NCBI GenBank assembly: GCA_016783945.1 | Contig: JADHVP010000018.1 | Span: 1 to 40,771 of the forward strand | Direction of reading: 5' to 3' | Source of the DNA: Ignavibacteria bacterium | GTDB lineage: Bacteria; Bacteroidota; Ignavibacteria; Tepidaquicellales; Tepidaquicellaceae | Length of the DNA stretch: 40,771 nt | Shown here: positions 14,505-22,429 of the stretch, piece by piece | Layout: each line of letters begins with the position of its first letter | Position numbering within the stretch: position 1 is the first letter of the stretch | Position numbers and translations under genes: made by a program | The notes under the pieces: generated by a model | Told to the model about the DNA's origin: nothing | Database searches by the model: none | Seen by the model: the letters and a program-made list of their open reading frames with translations, nothing else

Positions 14505-15154
14505 AGTAACTCCTTTTTCATTAAATTAATAACGCTATCTGGTGTGTTTCTGTAATAAATGTATGTTGGTATATCGAGTTTTTTCACATTGTATATTCTT
14601 TTAGCTCTGTTATAAAAATCGTAATCGTAAGAGTATATGTTTTTAAAGCCATTCAATTTGTGAAACACCTCTGCTCTGCCAAACAATGTAGCCCCGATGA
14701 TACATTCATTTAGGTGAATAAGTTTTTTCGTGTTCCTTGCGTCTGGAACAAGCATGTCCTGCTCTTTACCTATGATTGTTGCCGATGAATATATTAAGTC
14801 AACTTTGTTATTCTTTTTGAAAAAGTTTATTCGATGTTTTAAATGATCTTTTTCGTATTCATCATCAGAATCAAGAAACGTTATGAATTCCCCAATTGCT
14901 AATTTCAGTCCTGTATTCATTGACAAAGGTGTTTTCCTGTTTGAATGTCTTACATACTTAAAGTTATCGTGTTTTTTTAGTACAGGGAATAAATAATTTT
15001 CAACTTTATCATAGCTGCCGTCATCGACGATTATCACCTCATAGTTTTTATAACTCTGATTTAAAATTGACAGAACTGCTCTCTTTACTAATTTCCTCCG
15101 ATTGTATACCGGTAAAATTATAGAAACCTTTTTTGTGTTATTTCCCACACGCAT
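14501..15154 (-). CDS. Glycosyltransferase family 2
   Basis: The 217-residue protein has the GT-A start VSIILPVYNRRKLVKRAVLSI, VIIVDDGSYDKVE, and the DXD-type metal motif in FLDSDDEYEKDH. The central region continues to a YDYDFYNRAKRIY segment. There is no transmembrane segment, so it is probably a soluble or peripheral enzyme at the cytoplasmic membrane. Given its place next to lipid A genes it may act on LPS core or another envelope glycan; donor and acceptor are unknown. It is shorter than many GT2 enzymes but complete in its catalytic core. Confidence 0.88.
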   Translation of the reverse strand: MRVGNNTKKVSIILPVYNRRKLVKRAVLSILNQSYKNYEVIIVDDGSYDKVENYLFPVLKKHDNFKYVRHSNRKTPLSMNTGLKLAIGEFITFLDSDDEYEKDHLKHRINFFKKNNKVDLIYSSATIIGKEQDMLVPDARNTKKLIHLNECIIGATLFGRAEVFHKLNGFKNIYSYDYDFYNRAKRIYNVKKLDIPTYIYYRNTPDSVINLMKKELL

Positions 15155-15163
15155 GATTGATAG

Positions 15164-16327
15164 TTATCTTCTAAACCAAAATTTGGGATCGGTCGGATAA
15201 TTGTTTATCCACAACTCGAAATGAAACGATTGCCCGTTAAGGTTTTCGGAAGTCTTTGCGATAATCATTCCTGCATTTACGCTGCTGTTTTTCGTTACAA
15301 TAATATCTTCGACCGTTGCGTATATTGTTTTATAAACACTGTCATGTTTTATTATTATGACATTTCCTAACGTCGGAATGTAGTGGATGTCTTCAACAAT
15401 ACCGTTAGCAATACATTTAACATCCGAACCTTTTGCAATCGATACGTCAATCCCGTTGTTATACGTTATTGTTCTTGTCTCAGGATTAATAGATTCTCCA
15501 AAATCAAATAAAATGTTTACGCTTTGTACAGGAATAATTAATTTTTGTTTAAGACTCTCAAAAGATTTCCCTGTGTAATCTATCTTTTGGTCAATTTCAT
15601 AAATAAAATCACTTTTCAAGATTGACAGATAGTTCTCAATTTCGTTTATCATCTTTCTTTTGTGTTCAATCTGCCTGTCAAGATTCTCGTTTTCGTAATT
15701 CAACGATTTGAGTGTATTTTCATTTAATATTTTTTGTTCGAGAAGTGTTCTTTGGTCTTCTCTTTTTTTTGTGATGTAATCGAGTTTCTCTCTTGCTTCG
15801 AGATTATAAATCTTCCTTTTTTCTTCTAACAGGTATTGATTATTTCTGATTCTGTCAAAATCTTTTTTACGCATATGAGAAACTTTGTTTAAATATTCAA
15901 GTCTCACATAAAATTGATTGAGTGTTTCCGAAGAAAATATTACCTCTAAATTATAACCGGCACCGTGTTTATACAACCAGATTATTTTTTGTTTGAATTT
16001 TGATTTAAGGTCCTCAAGTTTATTATTTCTTTTAATAAGTTCAGCTTCTTCGAGCAAGAGTTTTTCTTTTGAATCTAATTGGCTGACTTCCACATTTTGC
16101 AAGAGTTCTGTAATTATTGAGATTTGATTGTCAAATTCTCTAAGTTCATTTTTATATTTATCGATTAAGAAATCATTTTTAAGAATCAAATCTTCTAACA
16201 TCTCGATATCTTTTTTGAAATTGTATATCTGTAAGGCTTTATCTTTCTTTAAATCATAATCAGCCTTCACGAGAAAATTTATGCTGAATGTGAAGAGTAG
16301 TAATATTAGAGATATTTTTTTTATCAT
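15164..16327 (-). CDS. EnvC-like murein hydrolase activator with degenerate LytM domain
   Basis: The 387-residue protein has a signal peptide (SLILLLFTFSINFLVKA), then long coiled coil (about 25-250), then an M23/LytM domain (about 285-387). The zinc ligands of active M23 peptidases are missing. NNGIDV stands where HxGxD is expected, YATVED where YxHL is expected, and SFHFE (Ser367, His369) where HLHFE is expected. This pattern matches EnvC-type proteins, which activate amidases during cell separation rather than cutting murein themselves. Its ATG overlaps the DUF4292 gene stop by four bases. Periplasmic location is inferred. Confidence 0.87.
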   Translation of the reverse strand: MIKKISLILLLFTFSINFLVKADYDLKKDKALQIYNFKKDIEMLEDLILKNDFLIDKYKNELREFDNQISIITELLQNVEVSQLDSKEKLLLEEAELIKRNNKLEDLKSKFKQKIIWLYKHGAGYNLEVIFSSETLNQFYVRLEYLNKVSHMRKKDFDRIRNNQYLLEEKRKIYNLEAREKLDYITKKREDQRTLLEQKILNENTLKSLNYENENLDRQIEHKRKMINEIENYLSILKSDFIYEIDQKIDYTGKSFESLKQKLIIPVQSVNILFDFGESINPETRTITYNNGIDVSIAKGSDVKCIANGIVEDIHYIPTLGNVIIIKHDSVYKTIYATVEDIIVTKNSSVNAGMIIAKTSENLNGQSFHFELWINNYPTDPKFWFRR

Positions 16328-17157
16328 TCCCAGATAATTACTTCTGCACTACTTGGAATTTTGAATTTGAAAATTAAATCCGTACTGTTGAAAGTTTTTA
16401 TAGTGTAATCTAACCATATATATGTATTCTCCTGAGGTCTGCTGATAGCAATTCTATTCGGAAAGTAAATACCGTCTCTGTAATTGTACTCAAGGTATTC
16501 CATTTCCAACAAAATTTTTTTATTATAATCGGTAATTACGTACTTTGTAATATAAAAATCATCTGAATCAATCCAATACTTTTTTATTTCTTTGCTAATA
16601 TCATCTTTCGTGATTAGCAGGTATTTGTTCCCGTCAGATTTTAATTCAGAATTATCTGAGGTTACATCTGTGAAAAAGAAAGTCCCGGAAAAGCCGTTTA
16701 TTATATCATCGAAGTCCAATTTAATTCGCATAATAGCTCCAACATTCAAAGGGCTGGAAGGACCTTTAATGACTCTGTTATCCATTACATTGTAATATAT
16801 AAAACTTTTACGTGTTAATATAATGTCTGCAACATCAATTCCAAAAGGACCTTCTAATTTAGTGTAGAGGCTGTCGGGTTTTAAGAGGTTTACAGTAATC
16901 GTTCCTGAGTTACTCATATCAGGAGTTTCAATGTCTATAGTACCTTCTGCTTTTAATGATTTTATTTTAGATGAGTTTGTGTTGACTTGCTGTTTTAATT
17001 CTTCGATAGTTATGTCAACATCAATATTATTTTGTGAACCCGCACAAGAATAAATAATTAAGCTTGAGCAAAATAATATTGTGTAAGTTAAAATGTTATT
17101 AATTGCAAATTGAAATCTTTTACGAAAGTTCTTTTTCAATACGTTCAGTTTATGCAT
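16324..17157 (-). CDS. DUF4292-type outer-membrane lipoprotein (LolB-like fold)
   Basis: The 277-residue protein has a long basic N-terminus, a hydrophobic segment and a lipobox-like LIIYSC ending near residue 38. SLKAEGTIDIETPDMSNSGTITVNLLKPDSLYTKLEGPFGIDVADIIL is typical of DUF4292, a family with a LolA/LolB-like half-barrel. A role in lipid or lipoprotein handling at the outer membrane is inferred from fold and from the neighbouring lpxK and lpxB. It overlaps the end of lpxK by eight bases and the start of the EnvC-like gene by four. Confidence 0.8.
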   Translation of the reverse strand: MHKLNVLKKNFRKRFQFAINNILTYTILFCSSLIIYSCAGSQNNIDVDITIEELKQQVNTNSSKIKSLKAEGTIDIETPDMSNSGTITVNLLKPDSLYTKLEGPFGIDVADIILTRKSFIYYNVMDNRVIKGPSSPLNVGAIMRIKLDFDDIINGFSGTFFFTDVTSDNSELKSDGNKYLLITKDDISKEIKKYWIDSDDFYITKYVITDYNKKILLEMEYLEYNYRDGIYFPNRIAISRPQENTYIWLDYTIKTFNSTDLIFKFKIPSSAEVIIWE

Positions 17158-18190
17158 TTAAAATTTGTTCTAATCTTTTTTCCAGTATATCAGAATTCTC
17201 CGATAAAATGATGTTTAATTTCAAATAGTATACCGGATAATTATTTATGAATTCTTCGAACTCTTTTATTTTTACAAAGTCTTTTTCTGTTGTTATTAAA
17301 ATGTAATCACTTTTAAATTTACTTAATATGAAATTAATATCCTTTAAAGTGTATTTCTGGTGATCTTTAAATTTAATTTTTTCTTTAATATTAATATTAA
17401 GGTCTGATAACAAATCGTAAAACGAATCTGTATTAGCTATCCCGGAAAAAACAACTGCGTTATCCTTTTCTGTTTTTAGTAATTCGCCAGGATGATTAAC
17501 TAATGCAGCACTTTTGTAATTTATTGTGACTATTTCTTTTTTAATTTTCTTAATCTTTGCTAATGCTTGATAGCTCGATGTCTTATTATTCTGTATAACA
17601 ACATCACTTCTTCTTAATGCACTGAACGATTCTCTAAGATTTCCGCAGGGTAATAAAACAGAATTGGCTATTTTATTTTTGTGGAAATCCTGTGCATCTA
17701 TCAAAACTATATCCAGGTCTCTGGAGATTCTTCTATGCTGAAAACCATCATCCAACAAAACGACGTCGAGTGAATAATTTTTTATCAGTATTTCTGCTGC
17801 TTTAACTCTATCATTGCAAGCTGCAACAAAAAAGTTTTTGTAATGAAGTTTTATTTTTTCTGTAGCCATGAAAAGCTCATCACCGCATTCTTTTACACTA
17901 CAGAGTGTTTTGACCCCATCGTACACCAGGAGAAGATCTTTTGAGTCTCTTTTATAACCTCTTGAGACGATAGCAATACTTTTTTGTTTTTTTAAGAAAT
18001 ATTCAGCAAGAAAAATTACAAAAGGTGTCTTACCTGTCCCACCGGTTGATATATTACCGATTGATATTACCGGTTTCGAAACACGTATTGATTTCAGAAA
18101 ACCAAGGTCATACAATTTGTTTCTTATGCAGATATGAAGAGCATAAAGTAACGAAAGTGGAAGTAATAATAATCTGAGATATTTAAACAA
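17150..18190 (-). CDS. lpxK: Tetraacyldisaccharide 4'-kinase
   Basis: The 346-residue protein has an N-terminal membrane-associated helix (LRLLLLPLSLLYALHICI) and the P-loop SIGNISTGGTGKTPFV (about 43-58). Other family motifs are SRGYKRDSKD, GDELFMATE, VLLDDGFQHRRISRDLDIVLID and ITTEKDFVKIKEF. It phosphorylates the 4' position of the lipid A disaccharide precursor at the inner membrane and acts directly on the LpxB product. It sits between a DUF374 acyltransferase and the DUF4292 lipoprotein. Confidence 0.95.
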   Translation of the reverse strand: MFKYLRLLLLPLSLLYALHICIRNKLYDLGFLKSIRVSKPVISIGNISTGGTGKTPFVIFLAEYFLKKQKSIAIVSRGYKRDSKDLLLVYDGVKTLCSVKECGDELFMATEKIKLHYKNFFVAACNDRVKAAEILIKNYSLDVVLLDDGFQHRRISRDLDIVLIDAQDFHKNKIANSVLLPCGNLRESFSALRRSDVVIQNNKTSSYQALAKIKKIKKEIVTINYKSAALVNHPGELLKTEKDNAVVFSGIANTDSFYDLLSDLNINIKEKIKFKDHQKYTLKDINFILSKFKSDYILITTEKDFVKIKEFEEFINNYPVYYLKLNIILSENSDILEKRLEQILNA

Positions 18191-18209
18191 CTTTTACCAA
18201 TCCCCGTTT

Positions 18210-18818
18210 TTACATTTGTGAAGAAATATCTTGCTTAAAGTTCGACAGGTTATTATCATATAAAAATTCTTTATAATAAAAATGCTTCCCAAAAGATACT
18301 TCACATTTTGAAAATGGTAAAGGTATTTCAAACTTATCCCAGCTTTTTTTTAATATCTTTTTATTTGAGCAATCGATCTTAATTGGAATGATTGGATAAC
18401 CTGTTCTGTTAGAAATAATCAAAGCACCATTTTTTATTTCTCTCGCAGGACCTCTTGGACCGTCCGGAGTTATAACTACAGAATTACCATCAGTAATTTC
18501 ACCAAAGATTTGCTCCAATGCATCTTTTCCTCCTTTCGAGCTTGAACCCCTGATTACGAAGTACTTCCATTTATTCAATAATCGGGTAAGAATGTCACCG
18601 TCTTTGCTTTTTGAAACGAGAGCAAGACAATTTTCTTTTTTAAATAGCCACCAACCGATTAGCATTTTTGAATGCCAGAAAATATAGATTTTATTTGATG
18701 GATCAGTGGGTTTATTAACAACCCGTAAACGCAGTGTAATGTTGTTAAAATTAATTAACGTAGATAATAAATACTTCCCGGAAAAATTCAGAAACTTGTT
18801 CTTAAGTTTGTTTTTCAT
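18210..18818 (-). CDS. Lysophospholipid acyltransferase family (DUF374) protein
   Basis: I start at the ATG at 18818, which overlaps the lpxB stop by four bases; a TTG five codons upstream also opens the frame. The 202-residue protein shows IFWHSKMLIGWW, LVSKSKDGDILTRLLNKW, RGSSSKGGKDALEQI, ITPDGPRGPAREIKNGALIISNRTG, all DUF374 hallmarks. These proteins belong to the acyltransferase superfamily and lie in lipid A gene clusters. A role in acylation of a lipid A or Kdo-lipid A intermediate is inferred from context, not shown. Confidence 0.87.
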   Translation of the reverse strand: MKNKLKNKFLNFSGKYLLSTLINFNNITLRLRVVNKPTDPSNKIYIFWHSKMLIGWWLFKKENCLALVSKSKDGDILTRLLNKWKYFVIRGSSSKGGKDALEQIFGEITDGNSVVITPDGPRGPAREIKNGALIISNRTGYPIIPIKIDCSNKKILKKSWDKFEIPLPFSKCEVSFGKHFYYKEFLYDNNLSNFKQDISSQM

Positions 18819-19951
18819 TTTAAGTAACTGCAAATAATATCGGCAGCATTTACGGTTGGCTGGCTTTGAGTTAAGATGTTTCTCAGGTTTTTAAAACTGT
18901 CTATCATTTGATTTCTGTAGTTTTCATTCGTAAGAATTTTCATACCCTCGAAATGTAAATTATTTTCGTTGAAATCTTTTTGTATAAATTCCTTCACAAT
19001 CTTTTTCCCTGCAAGAATATTTACAATAGCGATGTGATCCACTTTAATTAATTTTTTACCGATGAAATAATTAAAGGGAGTTGTATTGTATACAACACAA
19101 AATGGTGATCCAATTAAAGCACACTCTAAAGTGGATGTGCCTGATTTTGTAAATAACAGTTCGGAATTTTGAATTAATTTGTAATTTGAATTGTCTCCTG
19201 TTAAACTCCGAATAAGGTTGAAGTTTCTATCCCTTATTATTTTTTTATAAATATCAATTTTAATATTGTCTGGACAAAGAACGTTAATTTCTGCCCCGAT
19301 TTCTTTTTGAAATTTATCAGCTACATCTGCTAAAAGAGGCAGTATCTTTTGAACCTCTTCCATCCTGCTACCCGGTAATAAACCGATTCTGAATTTAGTT
19401 GATTCAACTCTTTTATTCTTTTTTAAATAATCGTCAATTCTTTCAATCAGGGGATGACCGACGAAGTCAACTTTGATGTTTTCTTTTCTGTAAAAATCGA
19501 CTTCAAACGGGAAAACAACGAGCATCCTGTCAATAAACTGCTTGACCTTTTTTATTCTGCTTTTGTGCCAAGCCCATAATTGTGGGGAAATATAATATAC
19601 TATTTTACCGTCATAGAACTTTCTTATTTTTTCAGCGAGTTTGAGGTTGAAACCTGGGAAGTCCACTAAAATTATAACATCAGGGCCAGTCTTCTTAATA
19701 TAATTTACTGTATCAGCCAGGACCTTTTTTATCTTAGGAAGATTTTTAATAACCGATGAAAAACCGATATAATTTATTTCTTCATAGTTATGAATTAAAT
19801 CTACACCTTCATTTTGTAAATAACTACCGCCGATACCCGAAAATTTAATTGTGGGTAATATTTCTTTTATGTGTTTGACAAGATTGGAAGAGTGTGTGTC
19901 CCCTGAAGTTTCTCCTGCAACAATGAATATTTTTTTTTCTTTATTTTGCAA
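18815..19951 (-). CDS. lpxB: Lipid-A-disaccharide synthase
   Basis: The 378-residue GT19 enzyme shows KKIFIVAGETSGDTHSSNLVKHIK, FSGIGGSYLQNEGV, VDFPGFNLKLA, YYISPQLWAWHKSRIKKVKQFIDRMLVVFPFEVDFY, VGHPLIERID and LLPGSRMEEVQKILP. It joins UDP-2,3-diacylglucosamine to lipid X to form the tetra-acyl disaccharide. It is full length, starts 18 bases after the methyltransferase gene and is coupled to the DUF374 gene by a four-base overlap. Confidence 0.95.
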   Translation of the reverse strand: MQNKEKKIFIVAGETSGDTHSSNLVKHIKEILPTIKFSGIGGSYLQNEGVDLIHNYEEINYIGFSSVIKNLPKIKKVLADTVNYIKKTGPDVIILVDFPGFNLKLAEKIRKFYDGKIVYYISPQLWAWHKSRIKKVKQFIDRMLVVFPFEVDFYRKENIKVDFVGHPLIERIDDYLKKNKRVESTKFRIGLLPGSRMEEVQKILPLLADVADKFQKEIGAEINVLCPDNIKIDIYKKIIRDRNFNLIRSLTGDNSNYKLIQNSELLFTKSGTSTLECALIGSPFCVVYNTTPFNYFIGKKLIKVDHIAIVNILAGKKIVKEFIQKDFNENNLHFEGMKILTNENYRNQMIDSFKNLRNILTQSQPTVNAADIICSYLK

Positions 19952-19969
19952 TTACCGACAGTTTGAAAT

Positions 19970-20575
19970 TTATAAAAAGAGTTTCCACAATTTTAAATCT
20001 AATAAGTAAAGTATGAGTATGATTAATATAGTTATTACTAATGCCTGTAGACTTCTCTTTTCTGATTTTAAACCACTCTTTATATTAAAAGCGAGTTTCG
20101 ATTTTATTTCTTCGGGTAATTCATTTTTCTGCGGAAGGAATCTTTTCACAGTGCTTTTGTAAACAGTGAAAGCATCCTGGAATTTAGAATACAGGTATTC
20201 CTCTTCATTAAAGATTATACAGTAGTATTGAAACGAAAAATATATCAGTGCAAATATTTGCAGATAGGGAAATAATGCCAGGCTCATGATTCCAAGTCCG
20301 AAGTATATAATAATATTCCCTAAATACAAAGGGTTTCTTAAATACGAAAAAGGTCCCTGTGTTATCAAGCTTGCTTCAACAAACTGCGTAGTTGCTCTCG
20401 ATACACTTCCAAAATAACTTACTCCCCATAGTCTGATAGATTCTCCGAATATAGCAATAACGAGACCAATTAGTATACTCGTTATGTTCGGTTTGGCGAA
20501 AACAATCATAACGAGAAGAAATGGAATTGGAGTATAACTTCTATATTTGTAAAGAATTTTCCCTAAAGATTTCAT
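19970..20575 (-). CDS. Isoprenylcysteine carboxylmethyltransferase (ICMT)-like membrane methyltransferase
   Basis: The 201-residue protein has four to five hydrophobic segments (for example FLLVMIVFAKPNITSILIGLVIAIFGE and IIIYFGLGIMSLALFPYL). The family core is RATTQFVEASLITQGPFSYLRNPLYLGNIIIY followed by NEEEYLYSKFQDAFTVYKSTVKRFLPQ, which binds S-adenosylmethionine. Bacterial members methylate phospholipids, quinone-like or other small lipid acceptors. The acceptor is not identifiable here. A lone TM helix (VITILIILILYLLDL) ends the protein, making it slightly longer than typical. Confidence 0.83.
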   Translation of the reverse strand: MKSLGKILYKYRSYTPIPFLLVMIVFAKPNITSILIGLVIAIFGESIRLWGVSYFGSVSRATTQFVEASLITQGPFSYLRNPLYLGNIIIYFGLGIMSLALFPYLQIFALIYFSFQYYCIIFNEEEYLYSKFQDAFTVYKSTVKRFLPQKNELPEEIKSKLAFNIKSGLKSEKRSLQALVITILIILILYLLDLKLWKLFL

Positions 20576-20588
20576 TTAATATTTTTAA

Positions 20589-21341
20589 CTAACCACCGAG
20601 CAACACGTCTCTCCTGTTGTATTTGGCAGTTTGTTTTTGTTTTATTTTATTATGCTCAATAAGTTTTTTGAGTTTATTAATCACATCTTTAAAAGTTTTA
20701 TATTCAAAGTAAGTTATGTTGTTTTTCCAGCAGTGAGAAGCAAGAGCTTTTTTAGCAAACACAATGTCAGCATAATGACTTACACAAAAGTCTGAAACAC
20801 CATCTCCTATGTAAACTGATACTTCGTCATTGAGATCATTCGTATTGCTTATAAGTACATTTCTCTTGCTCATTCCGCACCAGTTGCAGGTCTCATCAGA
20901 GTAAGGGAATGAACAACTAATCTCAAGTGTATCAACATTGCTCTCTTTAATGGATGAATTCAGAACGAGCTTGTTACTGAAAAATTCCAGGTTTAGATTT
21001 TCCCGTTTCAAAATATAATCGATGTAATAATCCAATCCTTCGCTGACTAATACAACTTCAAAATCATTTTCCCGGCAATATTCTAAAAACTCTTTGAAGT
21101 AGTCATCGAGTTCTTCTTTATCAAGATAGCTATTAAATTTTTCTAAATTAAAATCTTCAACTAGTGCAAGCTCTTTTTTGATACATTCCCGGGCAGTTAT
21201 TAGGAGTGATGAAAATTCTTCACATATAAAGTCTAACTTCTTTTTATCTTTTATGAACTTTCCTAATGAAGCAACCCAGACATCATTTTTTGTAACTGTA
21301 CCGTCGAAATCACAAAAAATTTTTAGCTTATATCTTTTCAA
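20589..21341 (-). CDS. MtnX-like HAD-IB phosphatase
   Basis: The 250-residue protein has HAD motif I FCDFDGTVTKND (Asp11, Asp13), motif II LVSEGLDYYID, and motif IV GDGVSDFCVSHYADIVFAK. A cysteine pair, CNWCGMSKRN, is characteristic of the MtnX subgroup, which includes the methionine-salvage phosphatase and uncharacterised homologues. No other salvage genes are nearby, so its substrate is left open. The start codon is TTG at 21341, directly following the M42 peptidase stop codon. The alternative ATG choices would cut into motif I, which supports the TTG. Confidence 0.82.
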   Translation of the reverse strand: MKRYKLKIFCDFDGTVTKNDVWVASLGKFIKDKKKLDFICEEFSSLLITARECIKKELALVEDFNLEKFNSYLDKEELDDYFKEFLEYCRENDFEVVLVSEGLDYYIDYILKRENLNLEFFSNKLVLNSSIKESNVDTLEISCSFPYSDETCNWCGMSKRNVLISNTNDLNDEVSVYIGDGVSDFCVSHYADIVFAKKALASHCWKNNITYFEYKTFKDVINKLKKLIEHNKIKQKQTAKYNRRDVLLGG

Positions 21342-22403
21342 TTAATTGATATCAAGAAATTTTTTATTCCTGTCGAATTCTAAAATGATATCTGTAAGTA
21401 ATTCGATAGCTGTATCAACATCCTTAAGATTCAAAACTTCTCTCGATGAATGGAGATACCGGGTTGGGATTTCCAATCCTCCAACGGCGATACCACCCCT
21501 GACTTTAGAAATAGGATCGGCATCAGTTCCAAAAAATCCGTTTTCAATATCGATCTGGTATTTATGTTTCTTTTTCTTAGCAACGGCTATCATTTTTGAT
21601 GTAACTTTCTTATTGGCAATTACACCTCTTCTAATCACCGGACCGTCTCCGAGTTTAAAATCTCCATAAGCTTCTTTTAGTACGTTTGGAACGTCTGTCG
21701 ATGCCATGACATCAATAGCAATTGCAATGGTTGGTTTAAGAGAATAAGCAGCATTGCGGGCTCCCCAGACACCCGTCTCTTCTTGAACTGAAGAAACTCC
21801 GTATATTTTCGAGCTGATTTTCTTTGTACTTAATCTTCGTAATGCTTCTGCAACAATGAAAACTCCTATCCTGTTATCAAAACATCTTGCTGAAACATAG
21901 TCACCCAAAAGGAATTTAAAATCCTCACCGTATATTATCGGATCTCCTATCATTACATGTTTGGAAGCTTCCTTTTTATCTTTAGCACCGATATCAATAT
22001 ATACTTCATGTCTTTTCGGAATTTTTCTGGTTTTTTCTTCTTCTAAGTGTAAAGATTTTTGTCCGAAGACACCTTCTATGATACCTTTCTCAGTCAGTAT
22101 TCTCGCTCTTTGTGAACCCAATATGCTCTGGTCAACTCCACCTATCGATTCAAAATATAAATAACCTTTATCATCTATATAATTGACTATTAAACCTACT
22201 TCATCGGCATGTCCGACAATCATAATAGAGAAATCCTTTTGTGGATTTAGTGTAGCTGTTATATTACTGTGGATATCTTTTTTAATGTTAGTACAGAATT
22301 TGGAAACTTCTTTTTTCCAGATTTCCTGGACACTGTCTTCATAACCGGAAGGTCCAGCTTCATTTGTCAGTCTCTCTAAAAAGTCTTTTTCTTTTGATGT
22401 CAT
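21342..22403 (-). CDS. M42 family metallo-aminopeptidase
   Basis: The 353-residue protein has IMIVGHADEVGLIVNYI (metal-ligand His), SARCFDNRIGVFIVAEAL (bridging Asp), SSVQEETGVWGARNAA (catalytic Glu pair), IAIDVMASTDVPN and PTRYLHSSREV (final His). These are the two-metal site of M42/M18-like aminopeptidases, often mislabelled cellulase M. It trims peptides in the cytosol, usually as a large tetrahedral oligomer. It starts 27 bases after the smc stop. Confidence 0.92.
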   Translation of the reverse strand: MTSKEKDFLERLTNEAGPSGYEDSVQEIWKKEVSKFCTNIKKDIHSNITATLNPQKDFSIMIVGHADEVGLIVNYIDDKGYLYFESIGGVDQSILGSQRARILTEKGIIEGVFGQKSLHLEEEKTRKIPKRHEVYIDIGAKDKKEASKHVMIGDPIIYGEDFKFLLGDYVSARCFDNRIGVFIVAEALRRLSTKKISSKIYGVSSVQEETGVWGARNAAYSLKPTIAIAIDVMASTDVPNVLKEAYGDFKLGDGPVIRRGVIANKKVTSKMIAVAKKKKHKYQIDIENGFFGTDADPISKVRGGIAVGGLEIPTRYLHSSREVLNLKDVDTAIELLTDIILEFDRNKKFLDIN

Positions 22404-22429
22404 TAGTATAAAATTTAATTAATGCGATT

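Noticed and set aside
18819-18833. Longer DUF374 start at a TTG codon
   Set aside because: The ATG at 18818 gives the usual four-base overlap with the lpxB stop and a normal N-terminus.
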